A stretch of 64,000 nt of DNA from Leuctra nigra (taxonomy: Eukaryota > Arthropoda > Insecta > Plecoptera > Leuctridae), in assembly GCA_934045905.1 (NCBI GenBank), contig OW203773.1:19703246-19767245 (forward strand). The letters are read 5' to 3'. Of this stretch, positions 32,801-44,800 are shown one piece after another. Every line of letters starts with the position of its first letter. Within the stretch, counting starts at the first letter, position 1. The notes under the pieces are model-generated. The model worked only from the letters and a program-made list of their open reading frames with translations. It did not search any database and was not told where the DNA came from. The translations under genes and the position numbers were made by a program.

Positions 32801-35800
32801 GAAACAGAAATGATGGTCCGAACATGTGTGCAAAATTTCTGATCGATCTGTGAAACGGTGCAACTTCTATTGCTCCAAGTTAAGGCCGTGACTTTTAGGT
32901 GACTGCAGTCAATTCCATTTTCTCTACTGTATTATGCATTTTCACTAGTAATTCTACTCTTGAATAATAATTTTGTGGTATAATTGGAGAGGGGAGAAAG
33001 AGAAGTCTTCAGACATCCTGAAACTGCAAGTATTTAGCGTTTTTGTGCTGAAATATTGACAATTATTTGAGTGCTTGGGAGAGTCATTGCTAATTTATAA
33101 AAACAATTGGTCTGTTTAACATCATTCATGGCTCCAAAGCGAAGCAAATGCGGAAAGAATATTATGCTTGAAGAAAGAAACAAGGCCAGTGGTTCACAAA
33201 ATGATCAAAATGTAAGTTCTGATCACAATGTAGTTATTACAGACAATGATGAAGGAAACTTGGACAGTGAAGATGAGTTGGCAATAGACGAAGATTGTAA
33301 TGTCGATAGCCAATCTGTCAAGAAGCAACAAAAGATGAAGAAGAGAGACAAGTATTGTGGTAAATGCAAGGGCATAGTTCAGACTGATTTTGTTAATTGT
33401 GATGGCTGCTGTGGACTCTGTTTTCACAAGAAATGTAGTAAACTATCAGATGTTGACTTCAAAGCTATTGGACGTAATAAGAATGTTCTCTGGGTTTGCG
33501 ACGACTGCATTGACAGCGTTAAAGTCAAGTTGTCTGTGGGTTCATCTCTGGACTTGATTGAGGAATTGAGGGAAATAAGAGGTGATGTAGCTGGCATCAA
33601 GAGAGAAATGACTAAGCTAAGAAATGGAGGATTGGAAGTTAAATCAAACGAGTCTCCTACTTGTGCTCCCAGTAAAGTCTCTTATGCTGACATTATTTAT
33701 CATAAGCCTTATACTAAGCATATTCTCATTAAACCCAAAGTGTCAGGACAAGTAAGTGCAACTACAAAGCAAGTAATTAAGGAAAAAATCGATCCAGTGG
33801 AAATGGCGATCGGATTGTCTGGAGTGAAATTGGCGCGAGATGGAGGAGTATTGCTGAGTTGTGACGACGAAGAATCATTTGAAAAGTGTCGCGGTGGGCT
33901 GGAGAAAGAAATGGGGGAAGAATATAGCGTGACTCTACCGAAAGGAAGACATCCAAGAATGAAAGTTCTGGGCATAAACGAGGAAGATGAAGACAATGAA
34001 ACACTGGAACGAGCCCTGATGGTGCAGAATGGCTTCTCTGAAGAATCTGGTCACATCAAAGTAGTATATAAGAAAGTTACAGAGTCAAAACGAATAGTGA
34101 TTTTAGTTATAGAAGTTAGTTCTAAAATCAGGGAGCATCTCATGAAACAAGAAAGAATTAGGGTAGGTTGGAATATTTTATCGGTAATAGATTACATTTA
34201 CATACCTAAATGTTTCAAATGTGCTCAGTATGGGCATTATAGCAAGGTATGTAAGAATACATTGGTTTGTTCTTACTGTGCTAAGGAAGGACATGAGTCA
34301 TTTGAATGTCGAGAGGAAACACATAGCTGTGTAAATTGTCTATTGGCGAATGATAGGTATGGCACCAGGTTAAATGCATCACATGCAGTTGGAAGTAAAG
34401 ATTGTGAATGTCTCAATCGATTGATAAGAAATCGAAGATCCAAGATATGCTATGAGGGTGAGAGGTAGCAATCACTCTTCCAGATTGTTAAAAAAGTTAT
34501 GTATCTAAATGTACAAGGATTAACAGGAAATATGGACAAGGTGCATAACTGGGTAGTTAGGGAGAAGCCACTAGTATTATGTTTGTCAGAAACTCACATT
34601 ACACAAAATATTGGGGAAGGAGAAATTTGCATTAATGGTTACACTATTGAATCATGTGATTCCAAAAGTAGACACACGGGTGGAGTGCTGATGTATATAA
34701 GAAATGAGATTCCATACAGTGTAATAGATAACTATGTATTGAGCAAGAACGTTTGGTTGCTAAGTGTTAAAATAGGAGACACGGTAATTACAGTACTTTA
34801 CCATTCCCCAAATTCATCTCACAGGGAATTTCTGGATTATCTGACTGATTGGGTTGATCAGATATTAGCTGATAATAGAAACATGAAAGTTGTTTTAGTA
34901 GGAGATTTTAATATCAATGTGGAACAGGTATCAACTTACAGTGCAAGGATTAAGAGTATTATAGAGTATGGAGGAATGAGGCAGATAATTAGACAACCAA
35001 CTAGAGTTACGAAAGACAGTAAGAGTATCATTGATCTTGTCATTACTAACAGTAAAATGATATCAGCAAAAGTAAGATCCCGGCCTAACATATCAGATCA
35101 TCAAATTATCGAAATATTGATAGAACGAGAGGCAGGGTTGAACTGTGAGGAGCTTCTCATGACAGAAAGATTGATACGGCGACGTATAACTAAACAGGAT
35201 TTCACAATCATAAATGATCATCTGTTTGAAATGGACGGGAAGTGTGAGGAGGTCGATATTAATACTGTTGCAGACTGTTTTGTAAGTAATATTGTTTTAA
35301 GTGTTGATAGAGTTGCTCCAAAGAGAGTTGTAAAGATTAATAATCATCTAAGACCTAAACCGTGGTTTACTGATCAAGTTAGACTATTTCAGAAGTTAAG
35401 GGATGATTCATACGTGAAAGCACAATTAGACAACAGTGATGGAAATTGGACGGCATATAAAAATAATCGTAATCAGTTTGTGTCGATCTTAAGAAAAGAA
35501 AAACGTTCATATTTTGAAAACAAGTTAGATATTGTGTGTAATGATTCGAGAGAATTATGGAAGACCTTAAAGAAAGTTACTAATGAAATTAAGGTGGTGA
35601 ATAAACAAACTGGTACTATAACTTTTCCAACTTCGGTATTAGGAAATGAGGAAAACATAGCTACGAAGTTTAATAATTATTTCATTGACAGCATTAAAAG
35701 TATAGCAAGTAGTATCAAGGCACCAAACAGTGCAGTTTTAGACATTACAAGTGTGAGTGATGAAAGTGAACTAAAATGTTTTAAAACAATTGATATTTGG

Positions 35801-38800
35801 ATGCTAAAAAAGATCGTTTTTAAGTTAACTAACAAGTCAGGAACTAAAGAAGGTATAACTACTGAGATTCTTAAAAACACTTTTAGTAGCTGTGGGCATG
35901 CATTGTTGAATGTAATAAATATGTCATTAACACAGGGTGTTGTTCCACTTAAATGGCTGAGGGCTGAGGTAATACCTATACCGAAAGTTGGAAAAGCCAA
36001 AGTTCCAGATGAATTTCGACCAATCAATATGCTACCTACATATGAAAAGGTTTTAGAGAAGGTGGTATACTCACAGTTGTTACAATATTTAACTGAGAGA
36101 AATGTGTTACACCAAAATCAGTCAGGATTTAGAAATAACCATTCTTGTGAAACTACGTTACAGCTTGTTCTGGAAAATTGGCTTAATGAGTTGGATAACA
36201 ATAGGGTTGTTGTTGCAGTCTTCTTAGATTTTAGGAGGGCATTTGAAACAATAGACAGAACATTGCTCTTAGAAAAATTGTGGAAATATGGTGTACGAGG
36301 TGTAGCTCATCAATGGTTTAAAAGCTATCTCAGCAATCGAAATCAGATTACTTTTTATGACAATGAAATATCTAGTGAACGTATTAACAACTTAGGGGTA
36401 CCCCAGGGGTCGGTGCTGGGACCACTACTTTTCATACTGTATATTAACGACATTTTTAGTGTAAGTAGTTCAGTATCTATTAATCTTTTTGCTGATGACA
36501 CTTTAATATCATATTCTGGAATAAATTTGAACGACATTAATGAACAAATTAACTTAGTATTAAGCAAGATATTAGATTGGCTGAGAGGAAATAAGCTAAA
36601 GTTAAATCCCACAAAATCTAAATGTATGTATTTCACTTCATCAAATATAGTCAAAGAGAGAATGTTAAGGTCACAACATAACATTCCATTAATTGTTATA
36701 GATGAAGAAACGATTGAAGTTGTTAAAGAGTTCAAATATTTAGGGGTTATTTTAGATGAACATTTGAAAATGATGAAAAATATTGAATACCTGTCCAAAA
36801 AAATCAGTAAAAAAATAGGGTTTCTGTCTCGAGTAAAACGCTACCTCTCACCTTGTGTAACACTAAAGATATATCAAGCCATTATATTGCCCCACATTGA
36901 TTATTGTAGCACACTTATGTGGGGAATAGATAATTTGGCATTAAACAAGTTACAAAAATTACAGAATAGGGCATTGAAATTAGTATTGAATTGTGATAGA
37001 TTTACAGCAACTAAAACCATTTTAGATAGTTTAAATATGATGTCCATTAAACAAAGAATTTCATTAAATGTACTTGTTTTTATACATAAGGTTGTTAAAG
37101 GTTTAATGCCAGGTTATCTTTTAGAATATATGAACGATGTTGTTCACAGTGTTTTATATAATACTAGGTCATCAAATAACATATCAATATCTAGAAAAAA
37201 CAAGTCAAGGACACAAAAATCTGTATTTTATAGTGGTATTCAACTTTATAATAGATTAGGTAGAAACGTAAAAGAAGAAGAAAATATTGAAATGTTTAAA
37301 ATGTTATGTACTTCATTTGTTTATAATGAATTTCCTGTTTTGTAAATGTATATTGTAATGAAAAATAGCTTTCAAGCTAAATGAATAAATAAATAAATAA
37401 ATAAAATAAATAAGTAAGAAAAAAAGGGATCCGTGTCAAAAGAGTCAAGAGGTGTTGCTCGCTAAAAGTCGAGGCTCTATTAGTCCACGTAATTCAAGTC
37501 CAGTGACTTGATGTATGATTTAGAAATCAATTAAAAAAATATTATACAGATATATTTTACTTTGTTGATACATTTTATACTATTTTTGTATAGAAATATG
37601 ATATTTTATCAAGAAATTGTAATTAATTTAAAATATTTCATGCAGTACGAAATAAGTACTCAATGATTTTCAGATGTTTCTAATAAAAACAGGCGAAATC
37701 ATGCTGTTTTTACAGATTATCTCTTTATTTAATCCCGTAACACAACATTTGAAAACGGTTAAAATTATCAGAAAAATTCGAGCTTAAATTTTTAATGTTA
37801 GTTTATATTTCAATTACTGCAGATGATTTAGGTTAAGTTTTTACCTCCGTCCATGTTAGCTTATGGAAAATTTCAAGATTAATTTTTCATGATATCTCTT
37901 AAAATAATCCCGTAACACATGTTTTTCTTTCCGTATTTGCATTTGTTATTGTTTGAGGTGTATTTCAAGAAAAGTTGAAGAATTTCTATTTAACAAGGAC
38001 TTTTGGTCAAGATTGAGGTGTTACGTAGCAACCAGTGCGATGCAAATACCCTATAAAATCTGTCCACGTTGCAGGCACGTTCGATCAGAAGTCGCAGTGG
38101 ATTGGTCAGAACGGCATCCTGAAGTTCCCTGCCAACCAATACGAGCGCGACCTCAAGGACAACTCTGAGATGCACTTCTACGACCCCGAGGAGTTCAAGG
38201 ACGACTATCTGATGCTGCACTCCTGTCCCGACTCGGAGGAGAGCAACTCCACGGAGTCCAGCTCGGGATGCAGCCATTGCCTGTGTCAGTACTCGCATTA
38301 GTCACGCAGTCATGCAAATATCCTTTAACCTCAAAGGAATTAAATAGACCAAAACAGAAATGACTAATGCCATCTATATCCGGTTTGGAACTACTTACCA
38401 TTCCGTGTGGTCCGGTAGTGACAAAAAATATCAATTTATGTCGTTTTCGGCTGGCCGCACTGGGGTTGCACTGAGTTCTTGATCGTGACGTCATGTCGTA
38501 ACCTGGTTTTGCCCTAGTGCTGCCCAGTGCTGCCCCCCAGTGCGGTCTCAGCCGAATACGAATGATATGTTTTGATTTTGTGTTGTGACACTGACAGCTA
38601 TTTTCATATGGCAACCGAAGAAATTGAGCTCCTGAGTGTTTTAAAGGATAACCTCCAGTAACAACATCAATTTTGTTTTTCGCACCGCCATTTTGCCGGA
38701 GTGCGGCGGAGTGGAGGGGGCAACTCTACCTAATATTTACGAGCAAGAAATAGTGCACTGAGTGCGCACCCAGTGTGCACCACTTCCCAGTCGAATACGA

Positions 38801-41800
38801 AAACATTGCCCCAGAGCAAATGCACACTGCCAGTCGAACACGCCACTTGCACTCAGTGCAGCTCAGTGCAACTCCAGTGCGGCCAGCCGAAAACGACATA
38901 AGTTTCAAATTTCAAATTTCAAATTTCAAATTTTCAAATTTTAGAATTTTAGGCCAATTGCACAAACTTCTTACAAGCTACTTGACAGATCGGAGGCAAG
39001 TAGTGATTGTGAATGGAGACAAATCGGATCCTGTCGGTGTGACCTCAGGTGTGCCCCAGGGGTCGGTGCTGGGACCCCTACTTTTCGTATTATTTGTTAA
39101 TGACATCCCGGACATAATATCAAATTCAGAGTGCATGTTATATGCGGATGACCTCAAGCTATACCAACCAATATCCTCTGTCCAGGATTGTCAAAAGTTA
39201 CAAGATGATCTGACGGCTCTCTCCTGTTGGTGTAATCTTTGGCAACTGCAACTTAACTTCAGCAAATGTAACGCAATCACTTTCACTCTTAAAGCATCAA
39301 CTTTTAACTTTAATTACATGCTGAACGGTAACATTCTTGAGCGAGTTCAGAAAATTAAGGATTTAGGTGTCATGCTGAGCTCGGATTTATCTTTCAAAAG
39401 TCAAGTAATGCCACAGCTACTAAAGCTTTTCAAATGCTTGGATTTCTGAGACGTACTTGTTTCAAGTATTTCTCAATTCCGACGAACAGAATGCTATTTT
39501 TAACAACAGTACGACCATATTTAGATTATGCGTCGATAATATGGAATCCACATCAAGTTACTTCTTGAAAAGGTTCAGCAGCGTTTCATAAAATGGATTT
39601 GTTATAAAAATAAAATACAATACCACAAGAGAGATTATCATGATTTATGCCGGTCAGCTAAATTGCACACGCTTTCACAACGGAGACAACTAACTGACAT
39701 TTTATTTCTTCATAAATTAATTAATAACTCAATCGACTGTACTCAACTTCAGTCTAAAATCAATTTTTCAGTTCCGTCCCGCTTCACTCGCCAAAAATCA
39801 TCATTTAAAACTCATAAAAGTAGGATAAATATTTTGAATCATTCTTGTGTTAATAGAATGATGTATACTTTTGATAATTTTAACTTCCAAATTGATAACA
39901 CATTAGATATTTTTAACAATTCTATTGAAAACATTAGGTCCACTTTTAATAAATTTGTATTTGATTTAGTCCCAGTTTAGATTAGGTTCATAGATTAGCA
40001 TTAGATTAGTATAATTTAGTTTGTGGTGATTATTTAAATTTTTCCTGTTTTAATTTTTAACTTATTGTATCAATTGCTTTTCTCTGTTAGTTTTTCATAA
40101 TTTGTTGTTATTTTATATGTTATGTCCACTTGTGGAGTTTTACTCTGTTGGATATATTGTGCAAATAAATAAATAAATAAATAAATTCACACTTTTAAAT
40201 AAATGGAATTTAAAGTTCACCTATCTATAATTAAATAGTAGAATTCTTGATATCAATACATTATATAAAATATTCTTTGTTAAAATAATTTTATAACAGC
40301 AAAGACAATTTTTAAAAAAACAAAAAAGCAACAATCAAATATTAAAAAGCAGCCTTCTTATTGCATTATAATTTTCGTATGCAGATGGCAGTGATTTAGA
40401 GATGTCACACGGGTCAAGGTGTAACATTATCAACTTCACGCATGCGCAGGAATTTCTGTTTTGGTCTATTCCACAAGAGAGGTTGTAATCTGGAGAAGGG
40501 AGGAGAGGAAACCCGGTACCGGCATGTAGCCTACTCCTATGAAAGATACCAAGGGGACCAACGGCTTAGCGTTCCATCCGAAGGACGGTGTGACATTCAC
40601 AGCACGAGCCTCCACAACCCGCGCCGTCGAGAGACTGATGGAGGGAGGTCGTCACACTAACCCCCAAACACCCCAGTCTCTCTGGCCCAACGGCAGCAAA
40701 CCTGGCAAGGCAGAGTTGAATGGTCACCCATCCAATCGCTGACCGCGCTCAATGTTGCTTAACCTCGGTGATCTAACGAGAACCGAGGTATCCAATACAC
40801 CAGCCGTTGGGTCAAATTAGAGGTAGGAGTTACTCCCACCTAGTGTTCGTTTGTGAAACTTATTATTAGTAGTACCAACGTCCAACTATATCTACAAAAT
40901 CATAGCATAAGTGCTTTATTATTGGTACTACATATACCAAGGAATAAACAGGTAAAACTTTAAGTTCCCTTCTTAAAAATGTCATAACACTTTCGGTGAA
41001 TTTTCCTCTTCTTTGCTTCTTCACAACTTCTTGTAATTGCTTCAGTACCTAAACCTATAGGAATCCTGCTCGTGATGTCATCTCTCCAAGGTCTCTAGAA
41101 ATGTTGCAGTGAGCCATCTAGCGTTAAAAAGTAACAACACTGCCGTGGTATATCTTAAATCACATTCTCAAACTATTCTGGCCAATGAAAGAAAATTAGA
41201 ACAGCTCCAGAGCCTTCGTGACAGTCAGTTAGTCACTGACCAAGGTCCACAGATTCAAAGCGTCTACCACTGAAGCGGCCATATTTAATCATGTTGGCAT
41301 GACAACGAGGTAAACAATTTCTCACACAGGATGCCTATAGCCGATCAGAAATCCACCTTCGTATCCCAAGATACAATTCCCACAAATAAGTGATACGTGA
41401 TGGAGCCACTTCTGGCAAGATGGCTACTATCAGGTCCACATATTAATTTGTTTGTTTTACGTTTCGTGTTTCCATAAAGCAGCGAAAAAACAAAAAAACA
41501 AATGAAATTGATATTTAGCTATAAATTTACTTTCTTGGCCATAACAAACAACTATATCAAATATTTGTATTTATATATTTATGCAAATGCGCCCTTGATA
41601 GCCGCCATTTATCTAGTACCACAAAATCCACCTGAGGTCAGTTGTGTTCCTTATTTTCTCGAATAGCCAAGCCATGATTATCCCAGCCAATTCGTCTCCT
41701 TGATCCATTTTGGAAGAGGATACTGGATGTTTTTATTTACTTTATCAATACCGTGATATTTCCGACCTGCCTTCTTCTCTCCTTCCGCCTCCGTGTTGCT

Positions 41801-44800
41801 CCCAGAAATCCTCCATCGACCCCTGTCCTCTCACTACTATTTTCGTATCTCTCTCTCTTTCTCCAAAACTCTCATCTTTCTTCCAAAACCATCTCCTTTG
41901 CGCTCATCCACTTCGTTCTCGGTGTCCCTGCCTTTCTTTTCCCGCCAATTGTTGCTCGACCCAACACCTTGCATCCATCTAACATGTTGTCAATTCTCCC
42001 GCAGCCACTCAAGTGTACTCCTGCTACGGCATGAACATCAGCAACGTGACGCTGCCCAACACGCTGCAGCGCGTCCCTCTCTCCGTGTTCCGCATGAACT
42101 TCGTCAATCTGACAACACTGTACAGCGGCACGTTCGACGACATTGACACCAGACACATGAAGATCCAATATGGCGGCATCACCAGGATCCAGGGCGACGC
42201 TTTCGAGGTACGCTCAAGACAACCTTGTCACCTTTTCGCCTCCACTCAAGCAAACGTAACGTAAAGTAAACGTTTGCCTGGATAAGCAAACGGCAATCGC
42301 GCTGTTCTGCAAAGTTTATTTTCTAATTATTGTCTTCACACTACAGAATTTTAAAAAATCAGATAGTAGCGACCCATTACAGCCTAAAAGACTAAATAAT
42401 GCCGCACACTGGAGTACCTAATGACCGCTGGTACGACCAAAGTGTTAAATCTAGGATTATAACTCCACTGTCGAGTGGAGTTATAAACCTAGGAGTTATA
42501 ATCCTAGGTTAAATACGATATTTTTCGAAAAATAATCGTATTTAATACTCTGAGGTCGTGCCAGGTGTCATAAAGAACTCCAGTTTGTGGCATTATTTAG
42601 TCTATTAGTTTGTTATGGGTCGCTATCTGATTTTTTAAAATTCTTTAGCGGGTAGACAATAATTAGAAAATACACTTTGAAGCACTTTGCGGCCAGTGGA
42701 AAATGCCAATAGATTCCAAAACTTCCGCAATGAAAACACTTGAAATGCGAATTCAGAGGCCACAAATTTGCATGTTCAACAAGGATACAGTCTGAATGAC
42801 CGTTCATAACTTTGAACTTGGAAATATCCGTGTGAAATCGCCCAAATATTTTTATGACTCCATATTCTATGTCATTCGATCCTTGACTGTCAATCGACTA
42901 CTTCTAGATGTGAATATGTGCCCCAAGTGATGGCGCCTGTTGTTGTACGCATTCAGTTCCCCTTGTTTCGCTGTAGTGGTTGTGGTTTTAATGTTTGCAC
43001 GGAGAAGGATAGGTGCAGCAACATTTTGGGGCCTCCGGATTTCCAGTAGAAGATGTTCTCTGAACCCTCTTGAAGTAGTTGTCTTCTGCACTCAGGGGGC
43101 CGTGAACCTGAACACTCTGTCTGTCACGCGCAACGACATCGGCCACTTGGGCAGGTTGGCAGAAGTGTTCGACGGGCTCAACAACTTGACGGCGCTGTAT
43201 CTCGACCACAACAAGATCAAAGCGTGGAGCACGGAAGGTCAGACTCTCCTTTCGGCACCATAATATGGCAGTAAACAATGGTCTTAGTGACTAATTTCCT
43301 AAGTACATAACTTTCAATTTCACACTTCAAAGTTACAGTTTTTCTTTCGGTTCAAGGTGGCGCGATCACTCGAGGCTGGTCTCAGATCTTCATACATTTT
43401 GTGTACTTATTGATAATCATGCAATACACAGTCCCTAAAAAATTTAACACTCCTCGTGTCTAGTTTATGAGATAATTTGAATATTGTCCCCCATGTTATC
43501 TTACGGCAGCCAAGAAATCGCGTCTTTTTAAGCTAAAATGAAGTTCTAATTTTTTGAACAGTTAGATTTTAACAAAATACTTTTTCTGGTAAACATACGG
43601 ACGTACTATCAGGAAAAAGTTGAAAACAATAACAACGGGGGCTATTTTAAAAGTTATACGCCAAGGCCCAAATTCGAAATGATTTTCCCATACCTCCAAT
43701 GTTAAAGTTTTGTTCAGTTCATTCGCAAAAGACATAAAATTGAAAACTTATTATTGGCGGAAGCATTAAGGTGGCTGGATCGATCGAGGTATAGTATCAG
43801 ATCTTCAATTTTCTCCCCTAGTTTATCTTTTGGCAGCCAAGTAAAATCAAGAAATTTTTAAGCTATAAGGAAGTTAAATTTTTTTGTGCTGATGGATTTT
43901 AACAAAACACTTTTTTCTTGTAGATACGGAAGTACTCTTAGGAAAAAAATTGAAAACAATACCAACGTGTGCTATTTTAACAGTTATTCACAATGATTTT
44001 CCTTAACCTCATATGATAAAGTTTTGTTCATTTTCAAAAGACATAAAATTGAAAACTCATTATTGGGCGGGAGTTGCAAGCTACAGGACATTAAAATAAT
44101 CGTTTATACATAAATATAGTTGAAATATTAGAAAACGTTTTTTGAACTTATAATTTCAAGAAAAAATATTTGTGTATATATCGATCGATCCAGCCACCAT
44201 AAATGAATCTTTTATACTTCAATATAGTTGAACTGTTGTAAAAAGTTTTTTGAGAGTCGTATCGTCAGCTGCAATAGTTTATTCTAAAATTAAAAATGAA
44301 CACGTTCCTGAATGTTTTCCCAAGCTACTAGAGTAAGCATTTCGACGATTTCCCTGATGAAAAGTGCAGTATTCCATGTAAACCCGTGTTGCCACTGTGA
44401 AAACATCTCCTCGCAATCCGCGTTTTCCAGGCTGCACCGCGGACCGGGACCCGCTGCTGCCCAGCCTGGAGATGCTCAGCCTGAGCGGGAACCCTCTGGA
44501 CAATCTCAACAGCACTTCCTTCGCCTGGCTCAGGGGCTCGGTGCTCAGATACCTGAACCTCAGGGAGAGCAAGCTCTACGTCAGATATCCAGGTATGGCG
44601 CCAAAGAAATATAATTTAAAGAAAGACAGAATTGGGAATAGGTGAATGTTGAGATTATCTTTTGTTTATATACAGAATAGCCTCAAAGAACAATGTGAAA
44701 TTTTATTATATTTTTTTAATTAATTTATTTCTCATAAATAATTTATTAGTGTTCGACATTTCACTCCTCTGCAAAAACAAGCTGTACGTCACACGCCGTG

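Larger units (their letters stand above)
32885..37424 (+). mobile_element. LINE, near full length, ORF1-UAG-ORF2 in one frame
   Basis: A 5' UTR of about 220 bp, ORF1 (453 aa), TAG, ten linking codons, ORF2 (948 aa), a short 3' UTR and a (TAAA)n-type tail at 37380-37410. Both ORFs are intact apart from the single stop between them. Boundaries come from the split dispersed repeat and are good to about 20 bp. It lies in DNAI7 intron 2 on the opposite strand, upstream of the TLR gene on the same strand as TLR. Confidence 0.88.
32388..37460 (+). repeat. Dispersed CGCTCGCTCA family copy e, split by the LINE
   Basis: The left part 32388-32880 starts AACGCGTTGATGAGCGAGCG and reaches GTGCAAAATTTCTGATCGAT. 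The family resumes after the LINE at about 37425 with GGATCCGTGTCAAAAGAGTC and GTTGCTCGCT. Intact copies have these two parts adjacent, so the LINE inserted here. Confidence 0.6.

Noticed and set aside
33194..36798. Minus-strand ORFs across the LINE
   Set aside because: Antisense shadows of the intact ORF1 and ORF2.
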